Below are positions 50,807 to 59,451 of a stretch of DNA of 64,000 nucleotides, one piece after another. The translations under genes and the position numbers were made by a program. The notes beneath the pieces were generated by a model. It made no database searches. It was not told the origin of the DNA and saw only the letters and a program-made list of their open reading frames with translations. Position 1 is the first letter of the stretch; every line of letters begins with the position of its first letter. This DNA comes from Psychrobacillus sp. INOP01 (GTDB taxonomy: Bacteria; Bacillota; Bacilli; Bacillales_A; Planococcaceae), in the NCBI RefSeq assembly GCF_018140925.1, contig NZ_CP073315.1, forward strand, positions 3,286,001-3,350,000, read 5' to 3'.

Positions 50807-50839
50807 AAAGTACCGTGAACACGGGGTTCATGGTACTTT
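50807..50839 (-). terminator. orphan hairpin, terminator-like on the minus strand
   Basis: AAAGTACCGTGAAC / GTTCATGGTACTTT (one G-U) with a 5-nt loop. Read on the minus strand it is followed by TTTTTT. No minus-strand gene ends here, and degV has its own terminator at 51295-51336. Confidence 0.5.
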
Positions 50840-50857
50840 AAAGAATGAAAAATACTA

Positions 50858-50992
50858 CTGATTTCCGTTTCAGGTGGACGCCTTCCGCGGGGGGGAGCGA
50901 TAAGCCATCACCACCGCTTCGCGTTCGTTGTGATGGCTTATCTGTTTCACTCATCCCGCTGGAGTCGCCACCTTCCACTTCAACAATGAAGG
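50858..50992. repeat. GC-rich dispersed intergenic element (copy G)
   Basis: Starts CTGATTTCCGTTTCAGGTGG and ends CTGGAGTCGCCACCTTCCACTTCAACAATG. The interior GATAAGCCATCAC / GTGATGGCTTATC is a perfect 13-bp stem not present in the other copies. The rest of 50993-51294 contains an imperfect hairpin at 51154-51190 and no gene. Confidence 0.7.
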
Positions 50993-51294
50993 GTGTAGTA
51001 CTCAAAAGTGATATTTCGGGCAGCATCTTTAACATTTAAGATTATTATGTCTAGTGTCATTTAACTAAAGTTTAAATAGCAATTCAGGAAGTAGATTAAA
51101 TTTAGTAATAGTGGAAATACAGAGAAATAGTAAGTGTTTACTCAACGAGAAGGAGGAATGCGACCGAAATTGTATCTTCGGGCGCTTCCTTTATGAATAA
51201 GAAAGCATTTTTTCTCTATATATCCACAAAGAACTTAATCTTTTTCTTACAGTTGTAGGGGAGCGATGGACAGGTATATGCCACAAGATGAACG

Positions 51295-51336
51295 AAAAAA
51301 GAGGGCTGGTCGTGACGTCAGTCACGACCAGCCTCT
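51295..51336 (-). terminator. terminator of degV
   Basis: Perfect 13-bp stem GGCTGGTCGTGAC / GTCACGACCAGCC with a 4-nt loop, followed on the minus strand by CTCTTTTTT. Confidence 0.88.
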
Positions 51337-51353
51337 GGGCGCTTGCACTTTTC

Positions 51354-52205
51354 TTAAGACAATTTATTTAAAAAGAATAATCCCATTGTCCCGGGACCAA
51401 CATGTGCGCCAACAGTAGAACCAATGGAGTGTATCTCAATACTCTTCGGATGAAATCTTTCCTCGATCATTTGTTTTAATTCTAATGCTGTAGGTTCATC
51501 ATCACTGTGACAAAGTGCGATGGACTGTTCACCAATAGTATCACCACGTTCGCCCATCATATCAATCATTCGCTTCAATACTTTTTTGCGTCCACGAATT
51601 TTTTCAAGGGGAACTAGCTTGCCATCCTCCACATGAAGAAGTGGTTTAATATTAAGTAATCCACCAACAAAAGCACTTGCCTTCGAAACTCTCCCACCGC
51701 GTGCTAAGTAATCCAAATCCTCCACGGTGAATAAATGCTCCATATGCTCTGCATGAAATCGTACTTTTTCAATAATTTGAGCATTGTCCATTCCTTCATC
51801 ACGTAATTTAACTGCTTCTTTTAGTACTAAACCATATCCTAGCGATGCACATTGTGAATCGATGATCGTTAGCTTTAAATCAGGATATGTTTCTAATAAT
51901 TGCTCACGCATCATCATAGCTGTACTATAGGTTCCAGAAAGAGCTGACGAAAATGCGATATATAATCCTTCTTCTCCAGATTTTGCAAGATCCTCAAATA
52001 AGCGTAAAAATAATTCTGGTGAAACTTGTGAAGTTTTTGGATGCTTTCCTGCACGGATTGCCGCGTAAACTTCAGAAGAATCAATACCAATAATGTCCTC
52101 ATATTCATCCTCATCAATATGAACTCTAAGTGGCGCTAAAAGAACGTTGTTATCTTCAAAAAAAGCTTTTGGTAAATCTGTAGCACTATCAGCAAATATT
52201 CTCAT
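51354..52205 (-). CDS. DegV-family fatty-acid-binding protein
   Basis: 283 residues covering both DegV domains: N-terminal IFADSATDLP with the conserved Ser/Asp loop, TSQVSPE at about 55, and AFSSALSGTYSTAM, C-terminal LARGGRVSKASAFVGGLLNIKPLL and GAHVGPGTMGL. DegV/FakB proteins present fatty acids to the kinase FakA for incorporation into phospholipid. Corresponds to B. subtilis yitS by context. ATG follows GCAGGAGGATGG. Second gene of a pair with the HAD phosphatase. Confidence 0.9.
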   Translation of the reverse strand: MRIFADSATDLPKAFFEDNNVLLAPLRVHIDEDEYEDIIGIDSSEVYAAIRAGKHPKTSQVSPELFLRLFEDLAKSGEEGLYIAFSSALSGTYSTAMMMREQLLETYPDLKLTIIDSQCASLGYGLVLKEAVKLRDEGMDNAQIIEKVRFHAEHMEHLFTVEDLDYLARGGRVSKASAFVGGLLNIKPLLHVEDGKLVPLEKIRGRKKVLKRMIDMMGERGDTIGEQSIALCHSDDEPTALELKQMIEERFHPKSIEIHSIGSTVGAHVGPGTMGLFFLNKLS

Positions 52206-52227
52206 TTCCCATCCTCCTGCATCTCTA

Positions 52228-53040
52228 TTATTTAGTTAAGTTTAATCTTTCTATTAAGAATTCTGCAATACCATCTTCGTTATTTGTTAAAGTTACTTCA
52301 TTAGCAATAGTTTGAAGAGGAATTATCGCATTTCCCATTGCTACCCCAATACCAGCATACTCTATCATTTCTAAATCATTATCTTCATCACCAAATGCAA
52401 TGATTCGTTCCTGTGGAATATTTAAAAACTCCGATACTTGTGATAATCCAACTGCCTTATTTAAACCATGGCGTACAATCTCAATAACATCCCATGGTGC
52501 ACCCCAACGGCGATGATCGATTACTTCCGCGTGTACATCTCTTAAGTGCTGACGAACTAAGTCAACTGAATCATCTTCTGCATGGATAAGTAAACTAGTT
52601 GGATCAGTTTTCAAAAGAGTTCGTAAATCTCCAGTTGTTACTTGCGGGTTCCCTAGTGAAAACGCAGAAAGTATTTTTTCATCGTGATAATGTAAATACA
52701 CATCATCTAGTACCTCAGCGAGCATATTTTTGATGGAATAACTTTCTACAGCCTCTACTACTTGTTTAACAACCTTTAAATCTATCGGTGTATGTACAGT
52801 TTTCCAAGAAGAACTTCCAGGATGATGAACAAATGCCCCGTTGAAGTTAACAATTGGTGTACTCAAACCAAGCTCTTTATAATACATTTCACTAGATCTA
52901 TAAGGTCTACCAGTCGCAATCATAACTTGATGTCCATCATTTTTTGCTTGTTGAAGTATATGTTTAGTTTTTGTTGAAATTACTTTTTCATCGGTCAATA
53001 AAGTCCCATCTAAATCTAACACGATTAAATGTGGTTTCAT
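52228..53040 (-). CDS. Cof-type HAD phosphatase (YitU-like)
   Basis: 270 residues. HAD motif I VLDLDGTLL at residues 7-15, motif II near ATGRP (41-45), motif III Lys in HGLNKAVGL, motif IV FGDEDNDLEMI, with a C2-type cap between about 85 and 190. Cytoplasmic sugar- or flavin-phosphate phosphatase; substrate not deducible. Upstream of degV by 22 bp and probably cotranscribed with it. Confidence 0.9.
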   Translation of the reverse strand: MKPHLIVLDLDGTLLTDEKVISTKTKHILQQAKNDGHQVMIATGRPYRSSEMYYKELGLSTPIVNFNGAFVHHPGSSSWKTVHTPIDLKVVKQVVEAVESYSIKNMLAEVLDDVYLHYHDEKILSAFSLGNPQVTTGDLRTLLKTDPTSLLIHAEDDSVDLVRQHLRDVHAEVIDHRRWGAPWDVIEIVRHGLNKAVGLSQVSEFLNIPQERIIAFGDEDNDLEMIEYAGIGVAMGNAIIPLQTIANEVTLTNNEDGIAEFLIERLNLTK

Positions 53041-53094
53041 AAAAAAACTCCCTTCTATCTTACTTTAAAGTGTATCGTTTTCAATGAATAACGT

Positions 53095-53280
53095 CAAAAT
53101 GTAAAAAGTGAAACTTCAATCAATGGGTTATCTTGCACTCACTGATTGAAAATAAAACTTTGGCAAAAAACTCCTCGTTCTGCGGCAATGCCGTAGTCTT
53201 ACGACGTACAGGACATACTAGTATCGATGTAGCCACAGGACATTTCGATTTTAATCGGCCTGCTCGTTAATGCATGGTAG
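53095..53280. repeat. fragments of dispersed intergenic repeats
   Basis: AGTGAAACTTCAATCAATGGGT (split across 53107-53128) matches the end of the 225-bp elements. It is followed by a GC-richer stretch ACGACGTACAGGACATACTAG...GTAGCCACAGGACAT that looks like another dispersed element. No gene in 53041-53345. Confidence 0.4.
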
Positions 53281-53345
53281 GTCAGTCTCTTTGTACTCAT
53301 GAAATTACTTTGGTAGAATAATAAAAGAAGAAAGGCGGGATATCA

Positions 53346-54104
53346 ATGATAGTCACTAATGAGGCATGGGGAAACATTCCGTTACTACATATCTATAAAG
53401 AAGAAATAAAAAAGGATTCTCCAATTGTCATCTTTTTACACGGATTTGAAAGTGCGAAAGAGCATAACTTACATTACGCATATCAGCTTGTTCAACAAGG
53501 ATGCCGCGTCATTTTACCAGATGCACATTTACATGGAGAACGAGATGAAAAATTAGATGAAGTGGAAATAAGTTTACGCTTTTGGGAAATTGTTTTAACT
53601 TCAATTGAAGAAGTTGGACAGATTAAACATGAATTAGACAAACGTGGCTATTTCAACGGTCAAAAAGTTGGTATAGCCGGAACTTCTATGGGTGGGATAA
53701 CTACTTTAGGTTGTTTAACGGCATATCCTTGGATTGATGCTGCTGCTATTATGATGGGAACGCCTGGTTATGTAGAGCTTGCAAAAGCACAAATTGCTTC
53801 CGTAGAGCAAAAAGGATTCAAAGTACCATTGAACGCAGATGAGAGAAAAAATATGTTCGACACCCTATCCAAATTTGACGCATCAAATCATCCAGATAAT
53901 CTTATTGAAACACCATTATTTTTCTGGCATGGAGAAAAGGATCCTGTAGTACCATATGAACCAACTGCGCAATTCATAGCTTCTCTAAGAAAACAATATG
54001 ATAAACAGAATATAGTCCTGATGAATGAAAAATCAGCAGGACATGCAGTATCAAGAAAAGGATTGCTGGCTTCTATGCAGTGGCTTGCAAACAGTTTGGC
54101 ATAA
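53346..54104 (+). CDS. alpha/beta hydrolase (YitV-like)
   Basis: 252 residues, an alpha/beta-hydrolase fold with oxyanion region FLHGFESAKEHN, nucleophile Ser in GIAGTSMGGITTLG, acid in GEKDPVVPYEP and His in SAGHAVSRKG. Likely an esterase or peptidase-like hydrolase; substrate unknown. Context (degV, HAD, this gene, MIP18) matches the yitS/yitU/yitV/yitW group. ATG follows AAAGGCGGG. Confidence 0.88.
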   Translation: MIVTNEAWGNIPLLHIYKEEIKKDSPIVIFLHGFESAKEHNLHYAYQLVQQGCRVILPDAHLHGERDEKLDEVEISLRFWEIVLTSIEEVGQIKHELDKRGYFNGQKVGIAGTSMGGITTLGCLTAYPWIDAAAIMMGTPGYVELAKAQIASVEQKGFKVPLNADERKNMFDTLSKFDASNHPDNLIETPLFFWHGEKDPVVPYEPTAQFIASLRKQYDKQNIVLMNEKSAGHAVSRKGLLASMQWLANSLA

Positions 54105-54203
54105 ACTGACGAGTTTGATATGATTGAGATATAAAGTGAAACTTCCATCAGTGGGGATTTTCTTCATCCCCGATGATGGTTAGTTGAACCAATCGGGGAT
54201 TTA

Positions 54204-54273
54204 CAGGCTGTTTATCCCCACCTATTCTTCTTGATTTTCTCTTAAAAAGTTGAGGTGGGGGTATTACAGCCTG
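54204..54273 (+). other. long imperfect inverted repeat upstream of the MIP18 gene
   Basis: CAGGCTG (54204-54210) and CCCCACCT (54216-54223) pair with AGGTGGGG (54253-54260) and CAGCCTG (54267-54273). A separate stem, CCATCA-TGGGGAT / ATCCCC-TGATGG, lies just before it. No U-tract follows. Confidence 0.5.
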
Positions 54274-54306
54274 TTTAACCGGGATAAAATAGAGGAGGTT
54301 TTCAAA

Positions 54307-54627
54307 ATGAGTCAAGATGCAGAACAAGATATGAAGGATAGTATGATGGCCGCTCTTGAGAACGTTATCGACCCTGAATTAGGTATTGATATTGTCAATT
54401 TAGGTTTAGTATATGATGTACAATTAGCAGATGAAGATATCGCAAAAGTTACGATGACATTAACATCTATGGGTTGTCCAATGGGTCCACAGATTGTTGA
54501 TCAAGTAAAAACAGCACTTGGTGAACTACCTGAAGTAAAAGATACAGATGTAAATATTGTCTTCAATCCACCATGGTCAAAAGATAATATGTCTCGCTAC
54601 GCTAAAATAGCACTGGGAGTAAGATAA
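54307..54627 (+). CDS. MIP18/DUF59 Fe-S assembly protein (YitW-like)
   Basis: 106 residues. Family motif VIDPELGIDIVNLGLVYDV and the conserved Cys in TLTSMGCPMGPQI; C-terminal PPWSKDNMS. SufT-type proteins help maturation of Fe-S clusters. ATG at 54307 is chosen for GAGGAGG 7 nt upstream. Its divergent neighbour, an Fe-S FNR, may be a client (inference). Confidence 0.9.
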   Translation: MSQDAEQDMKDSMMAALENVIDPELGIDIVNLGLVYDVQLADEDIAKVTMTLTSMGCPMGPQIVDQVKTALGELPEVKDTDVNIVFNPPWSKDNMSRYAKIALGVR

Positions 54628-54645
54628 TAGCAATATACGAAAGAA

Positions 54646-54682
54646 TAAAAAGTCGAATCCGTAAAAGGTTCGACTTTTTATT
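54646..54682. terminator. bidirectional terminator
   Basis: AAAAAGTCGAA / TTCGACTTTTT between convergent genes. Confidence 0.85.
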
Positions 54683-54714
54683 ATGGTGAAATTTAAAATT
54701 GAGTTCCATTCATA

Positions 54715-55410
54715 CTAGTCAATCCGACAAATATGCAGTGGACAATCATCACACTCTACTTCAGTGCGTAAAAAATGTAAATCATGAATCGTAATCATTC
54801 CTTTATCTAACGAAAGTACATCTTTTTTCTTTAGATCATTTAGAATTCGGTTTACGACCTCTCTACTGGTTGCACAGAAGTTGGCCAGTTCCTGATTGGT
54901 CATAGCATAATCAATGAGAATACTGCCATCCTCCTGTTTTACCCCGTAAGTATTAGTTAATCGTATCAATGTGGACAATAACGCTCCTTTTTTACCGTGA
55001 AGCAGTAAATCTCTAAAGCGAGTCTCGTTTTTCAAATTATGCATTTGCATAACTTGAATCCATTCCATCATGAGAGACGAACAATCTGATAAATACTTTT
55101 CCAACGTTGCACGTGGTAATACTAATAATTGAGTAGGTTCTATTGCATTAGCTGAGACAGAATGATAAACAGTTTCGCAAAAAATAGATGTTTCTCCTAT
55201 AAATGAATCATTTCCCGTAATTCGTAAAGTCAATATTTTGCCGCTTTCTGTATCCTTACTAATACGAACGGTACCTGTCTTGATGAGGTAGACGTCTTCT
55301 GCACTTTCACCTTCTAAGAAAACAGGGCGATCCTTATCTACTTTTAAGCTAGCTCCAAATTGTTCAAACAGTGCATGTATACCTTGTGAATTGGAACTTT
55401 GTTCATTCAT
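54715..55410 (-). CDS. fnr: FNR-type [4Fe-4S] transcription regulator
   Basis: 231 residues. Cyclic-nucleotide-binding fold about 25-140, Crp-type helix-turn-helix about 165-215 with TNQELANFCATSREVVNRIL; the R-E-x-x-x-R recognition residues are those that read TGTGA half-sites. The C-terminus ends in ECDDCPLHICRID: C220-x2-C223-x4-C228, the same spacing as the C-terminal cluster ligands of B. subtilis Fnr. So it should be an oxygen sensor. Start at 55410 chosen for AAAGGAAG upstream. A matching TGTGA-N6-TCACA site lies before ilvD. Confidence 0.85.
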   Translation of the reverse strand: MNEQSSNSQGIHALFEQFGASLKVDKDRPVFLEGESAEDVYLIKTGTVRISKDTESGKILTLRITGNDSFIGETSIFCETVYHSVSANAIEPTQLLVLPRATLEKYLSDCSSLMMEWIQVMQMHNLKNETRFRDLLLHGKKGALLSTLIRLTNTYGVKQEDGSILIDYAMTNQELANFCATSREVVNRILNDLKKKDVLSLDKGMITIHDLHFLRTEVECDDCPLHICRID

Positions 55411-55517
55411 AATTATTACTTCCTTTCCGTCATTCACATTCGTTTTTCATGTGCGCACTTTCTTTTATAATAGCATATTTAAATGATTTGTTTAGTGAAA
55501 ATCAATAGTCATATTTC

Positions 55518-55547
55518 TTTACAAAGTTATTAGGAAGGTCGTATACT
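55518..55547 (+). promoter_or_regulatory. promoter of the ClpB-type gene
   Basis: TTTACA at 55518-55523, 18-bp spacer, TATACT at 55542-55547. Confidence 0.55.
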
Positions 55548-55553
55548 TATATT

Positions 55554-55570
55554 AGTCAAAAAAGGTCAAA
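55554..55570 (+). promoter_or_regulatory. CtsR operator
   Basis: AGTCAAA-AAA-GGTCAAA, a perfect match to the tandem heptad RGTCAAA-NAN-RGTCAAA, located just after the -10 so that binding would block initiation. Confidence 0.88.
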
Positions 55571-55595
55571 CTATTTCATAAGGAGAGGTTTGCAT

Positions 55596-57731
55596 ATGCA
55601 AATGAAGCAACAAGATGAAAAAAGTCCTTTAGAAACGTACGGTAGAAACTTAGTAACTGCAGTGAAAGAAGGGAAAATGGATCCTGTTATTGGACGTGAT
55701 CAGGAAATTAGGGATGTTATACGTATTCTTTCAAGAAAAACGAAAAATAATCCAGTACTGATAGGAGAGCCAGGGGTAGGGAAGACTGCCATAGTTGAAG
55801 GGCTGGCGCAGCGTATTGTACGTAAGGATGTACCAGAAGGATTAAAGGAGAAGGAAATTTTTGAACTGGATATGAGCTCCTTAATCGCTGGTGCAAAATA
55901 TCGTGGGGAATTTGAAGAACGTCTTCAAGCGGTTTTAAAGCAAGTGAAAGATAGTGAAGGACAAATTATTTTGTTTATCGATGAAATTCACACGATAGTT
56001 GGAGCTGGAAAATCTGACGGTGCAATGGATGCTGGAAATATGCTTAAACCAATGCTAGCACGGGGTGAGCTGCATTGTATTGGAGCAACAACACTTGATG
56101 AATATCGTATGTATATCGAGAAAGATCCAGCTCTTGAAAGACGCTTTCAACAAGTAATGGTGAGAGAACCTTCTATTGAAGATACTGTATCTATTTTACG
56201 TGGCCTCAAAGAACGCTTTGAGCTACATCACGGTGTGAGAATTCATGACCGAGCAATCGTTGCAGCTGCTGAGCTTTCTAATCGATATATCACAGAACGA
56301 TTTTTGCCAGACAAAGCAATCGATTTAGTTGATGAGGCATGTGCGATGATTCGAACAGAGATCGATTCAATGCCACAAGAACTCGATGAAGTTACAAGAA
56401 AAATGATGCAGCTTCAAATTGAAGAACAAGCATTAATGAAAGAAAAAGATGCTGCAAGTCAAAAAAGACTAGAGCAGCTGCGTAAAGATTTGAAAGAATT
56501 AGAGGCTTCAACTAGTGAAATGCGAAATAAATGGCAACAAGAAAAAGAGGCCATTCAAGTAATACAGCAAAAACGGGAAGTATTGGATCGCTATCGTCGA
56601 GAATTAGAAGAAGCTGAAAATCAATATGACTTAAACAAAGCAGCTGAACTTCGACACGGGAAAATTCCAACATTAGAAAAGGAACTCCAAGTGTATGAAA
56701 ACCAAGTAATTGAAGATCCAGAAACTCGTCTATTACGTGAAGAAGTAACAGCAGAAGAAATTGCCTCCATCGTATCAAGATGGACTGGCATTCCTGTAAC
56801 TAAACTGGTCGAAGGTGAAAGAGAAAAACTTTTACGCTTAAAAGAAACATTAGGAGAGCGTGTAGTTGGACAAGATCAAGCTGTCCAGTTAGTTACAGAA
56901 GCTGTTTGGCGTGCAAGAGCAGGTATTAAAGATCCAAATAAACCAATTGGTTCTTTCTTATTTTTAGGACCAACCGGTGTAGGGAAAACAGAGCTAGCTA
57001 AATCTTTAGCGGCAAATTTATTTGATTCTGAGGAGCATTTTATTCGTATCGATATGTCTGAATATATGGAAAAGCATAGTGTGTCTCGTTTAGTCGGTGC
57101 ACCTCCGGGATATATTGGGTATGAAGAAGGTGGTCAGTTAACGGAGGCAGTTCGAAGAAATCCATATTCAGTTGTGTTGTTAGATGAAATAGAAAAGGCA
57201 CACCCAGATGTAGCAAATATTTTATTGCAATTGATGGATGATGGGCGTATTACAGACAGTCAAGGTAGAATCGTGAACTTCACAAATACGATTGTTATTT
57301 TGACTTCAAATATTGGCTCGGGATATTTAGCGAATACAACGGGGGAAGTAACTGAACAAGAAGAAAGCCTTGTCCTGAGTGCATTACATGAACATTTTAA
57401 ACCGGAATTGTTGAATCGCTTAGATGACATCATTATGTTCCACTCATTGACAACGGAACACTTTGTTAAGATTACAGAAAAATACGTGAAACAGCTTCAA
57501 AAACGATTAACTGAACAAGAAATTGATTTACAAGTGGATGAGTCGGTAGTCCAGTGGATTGTTGAGGAAGGTACAGATGCTGCATTTGGTGCAAGACCAT
57601 TGAAACGTTATATCCAACGCTATTTAGAAACAGCAGTGGCGAAACTTCTAATCGGCGGCACCGTTCTACCAGGCAGCAAGGTAGTGGCTAAAATGGAAGA
57701 GAATGAACTAAAAATCTTAAGTGAAAGTTAA
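55596..57731 (+). CDS. ClpB-type AAA+ disaggregase lacking the N-terminal domain
   Basis: 711 residues. The protein starts almost at AAA-1: Walker [10 protein letters not shown] (about 55-63), Walker [10 protein letters not shown] ~120-residue middle coiled coil follows (about 270-390, the ClpB M-domain pattern). AAA-2 has Walker [10 protein letters not shown], Walker [13 protein letters not shown] and the C-terminal GARPLKR. The Clp-N repeats (about 145 residues) are absent, matching the short ClpB isoform in length. No ClpP-docking (V/L/I)GF loop is visible after TSNIGSGYL, so proteolysis is unlikely. ATG at 55596 follows AAGGAGAGG. Controlled by CtsR. Confidence 0.88.
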   Translation: MQMKQQDEKSPLETYGRNLVTAVKEGKMDPVIGRDQEIRDVIRILSRKTKNNPVLIGEPGVGKTAIVEGLAQRIVRKDVPEGLKEKEIFELDMSSLIAGAKYRGEFEERLQAVLKQVKDSEGQIILFIDEIHTIVGAGKSDGAMDAGNMLKPMLARGELHCIGATTLDEYRMYIEKDPALERRFQQVMVREPSIEDTVSILRGLKERFELHHGVRIHDRAIVAAAELSNRYITERFLPDKAIDLVDEACAMIRTEIDSMPQELDEVTRKMMQLQIEEQALMKEKDAASQKRLEQLRKDLKELEASTSEMRNKWQQEKEAIQVIQQKREVLDRYRRELEEAENQYDLNKAAELRHGKIPTLEKELQVYENQVIEDPETRLLREEVTAEEIASIVSRWTGIPVTKLVEGEREKLLRLKETLGERVVGQDQAVQLVTEAVWRARAGIKDPNKPIGSFLFLGPTGVGKTELAKSLAANLFDSEEHFIRIDMSEYMEKHSVSRLVGAPPGYIGYEEGGQLTEAVRRNPYSVVLLDEIEKAHPDVANILLQLMDDGRITDSQGRIVNFTNTIVILTSNIGSGYLANTTGEVTEQEESLVLSALHEHFKPELLNRLDDIIMFHSLTTEHFVKITEKYVKQLQKRLTEQEIDLQVDESVVQWIVEEGTDAAFGARPLKRYIQRYLETAVAKLLIGGTVLPGSKVVAKMEENELKILSES

Positions 57732-57752
57732 TAAAGTTTAGTGAAAATTTAA

Positions 57753-57799
57753 CCATAGATAAACCACATAGAATCCGTGGTTTATCTATGGCTTTTTTT
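57753..57799 (+). terminator. terminator of the ClpB-type gene
   Basis: Perfect 15-bp stem CCATAGATAAACCAC / GTGGTTTATCTATGG followed by CTTTTTTT. Confidence 0.9.
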
Positions 57800-57825
57800 A
57801 AAGAGTTCAATCAGAACAGCAAGCT

Positions 57826-58067
57826 CTCTCGTATAGCGGTGGATGCCTCTCGTATATGTGCGATTCTCTCTCGGATAGCCAGTAATCACTCTCGTACAAG
57901 GCGAGCTATCTCGTATAGCCGTGGATGCCTCTTGTATATGTGCGATTCTCTCTCGGATAGCCAGTAATCACTCTCGTACAAGGCAAGCTCTCTCGTATAG
58001 CAGTCGATGTCTCTTGTATATGTGCGATTTTCTCTCGGATAGCCTGTAATCGCTCTCGCGCAAGAGA
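57826..58067. repeat. 21-bp tandem array, core CTCTCGTATA (12 units in 3 super-repeats)
   Basis: Units start at 57826, 57847, 57868, 57889, 57910, 57929, 57950, 57971, 57990, 58011, 58032 and 58053. Spacing is 21 bp apart from two 19-bp units. Each starts CTC(T)(C/T)(C/T)G. Groups of four distinct units repeat three times (84, 80 and about 78 bp), the groups being far more alike than units within a group. No ribosome binding site or stable frame; non-coding. Confidence 0.88.
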
Positions 58068-58103
58068 CTAGCCTAGCAAAATCCCGAAGAATATCAGGGA
58101 CAT

Positions 58104-58137
58104 AAAAACAGCCTCCCAGTTGGAAGGCTGTTTTTTA
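58104..58137. terminator. terminator of the DUF2929 gene (minus), usable both ways
   Basis: AAAAACAGCCT / AGGCTGTTTTTT with a 9-nt loop. Confidence 0.8.
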
Positions 58138-58323
58138 GTGATGTGCTTTAGCTACTGGTTCATCAGGAATGATTGCAGCGATGATCAGAACTAAAATTGC
58201 AACTGGAATGGACATGAAGATACCATCCATGAATACAAACTCAACGTTTTGAACGGAGCTTACTACGTAATTTAACATAGAAACTAAAAGTACTGACCAA
58301 AATACCGTCATTATATATTGCAT
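58135..58323 (-). CDS. DUF2929 (YjzD-like) small membrane protein
   Basis: 62 residues with two hydrophobic spans (about 5-24 and 32-52) and the C-terminal PDEPVAKAHH resembling YjzD-type proteins. Function unknown. GAGGTG lies 6 nt before the ATG on the minus strand. Divergent from fabH. Confidence 0.75.
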   Translation of the reverse strand: MQYIMTVFWSVLLVSMLNYVVSSVQNVEFVFMDGIFMSIPVAILVLIIAAIIPDEPVAKAHH

Positions 58324-58413
58324 GTAATTTCACCTCGTGCGCTAATTTTATATATGTATCATACCATAGCATAGCATATTACAAAAGAATATTTGGTAAA
58401 ACAAACTCTGTTG

Positions 58414-58442
58414 TTGAAAAATATACATATATTCGTTATTAT
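58414..58442 (+). promoter_or_regulatory. sigma-A promoter of fabH-fabF
   Basis: TTGAAA at 58414-58419, 17-bp spacer, TATTAT at 58437-58442. Confidence 0.65.
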
Positions 58443-58458
58443 TAATACCAGGTACTAA
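58442..58458 (+). promoter_or_regulatory. FapR operator
   Basis: TTAATACCAGGTACTAA, nearly perfect dyad matching the FapR consensus around TACC-AGGTA. It overlaps the end of the -10 and the start site. FapR represses fatty-acid genes until malonyl-CoA rises. Confidence 0.85.
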
Positions 58459-58487
58459 TAATAGATTATAAGAAAAGAGGAACATTC

Positions 58488-59423
58488 ATGAATGCAGGAA
58501 TAATTGGTTTAGGTACATATGCACCTGAACATATTTTGACAAATGAAGACCTTGAAAAAAGAATGGATACATCTGACGAATGGATAAGAACGATGACTGG
58601 TATAGAAGAACGTAGGATTGCAGGACCAGAAGAAAATACATCTCATATGGCTGTGAAAGCCGCAAAAGAAGCAATAAAAGATGCAGGAATTACTGCAGAT
58701 CAAATTGGCTTGATAATTGTAGCAACAGTAACTCCAGACCGCCCATTTCCAAGTGTTTCAACAATGCTCCAAGAACAACTTGGTGCAACAAATGCGGCTG
58801 CAATGGATTTATCGGCAGCATGTGCAGGATTTATATATGGTCTAGTAACAGCGAAGCAATTTGTTGAAGCCAATACATACTCTCACGTCCTTGTAGTGGG
58901 AGTAGAAAAACTATCTAAAATTACTAATTGGGAAGATAGAAACACTGCAGTTTTATTTGGTGATGGTGCTGGTGCTGCAGTAGTAAGTGAAGTTTCTGCA
59001 GGACGGGGAATTTTATCCTTCGAGCTTGGTGCAGATGGTAGTGGTGGTAAGCATTTATCGCAAGAAGGTCCGCATCTTCATATGAACGGAAGAGAGGTTT
59101 TTAAATTTGCTGTAAGACAAATGGGTGAATCTGCGGTAAATGTAATAGAAAAAGCTGGATTAAATAAAGAAGAAATTGATATGCTAATTCCACATCAAGC
59201 TAATATCCGTATAATGGAATCATCAAGAGAAAGACTAGGGTTACCTATTGAGAAAATGTCTAAAACCATTCATAAGTATGGTAATACATCCTCTGCTTCC
59301 ATACCTCTCTCTTTAAATGAAGAAGTGAAAAATGGCAAAGTAAAAGACGATGATACCATTGTAATGGTTGGTTTTGGTGGAGGTTTAACATGGGGTGCAA
59401 TTGCATTAAAATGGGGAAAATAA
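58488..59423 (+). CDS. fabH: beta-ketoacyl-ACP synthase III
   Basis: 311 residues. Starts fatty-acid synthesis by condensing acyl-CoA with malonyl-ACP. Catalytic Cys in [13 protein letters not shown] (near 112), His in [10 protein letters not shown] and Asn in [10 protein letters not shown]. In Bacillales FabH selects branched primers made from Ile, Val and Leu, linking it to the ilv-leu operon metabolically. AGAGGAAC precedes the ATG. First gene of a FapR-controlled operon. Confidence 0.97.
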   Translation: MNAGIIGLGTYAPEHILTNEDLEKRMDTSDEWIRTMTGIEERRIAGPEENTSHMAVKAAKEAIKDAGITADQIGLIIVATVTPDRPFPSVSTMLQEQLGATNAAAMDLSAACAGFIYGLVTAKQFVEANTYSHVLVVGVEKLSKITNWEDRNTAVLFGDGAGAAVVSEVSAGRGILSFELGADGSGGKHLSQEGPHLHMNGREVFKFAVRQMGESAVNVIEKAGLNKEEIDMLIPHQANIRIMESSRERLGLPIEKMSKTIHKYGNTSSASIPLSLNEEVKNGKVKDDDTIVMVGFGGGLTWGAIALKWGK

Positions 59424-59451
59424 ACGTACAATTTGGAAGGATGAATAATTC

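Noticed and set aside
50845-51039. Overlapping plus and minus ORFs of 64-65 residues
   Set aside because: Both are translations of the GC-rich repeat copy G; no initiation signals.
57826-58067. CRISPR array
   Set aside because: Repeats are short (about 10 conserved bases in 21), spacers recur between blocks, and no cas gene is near.
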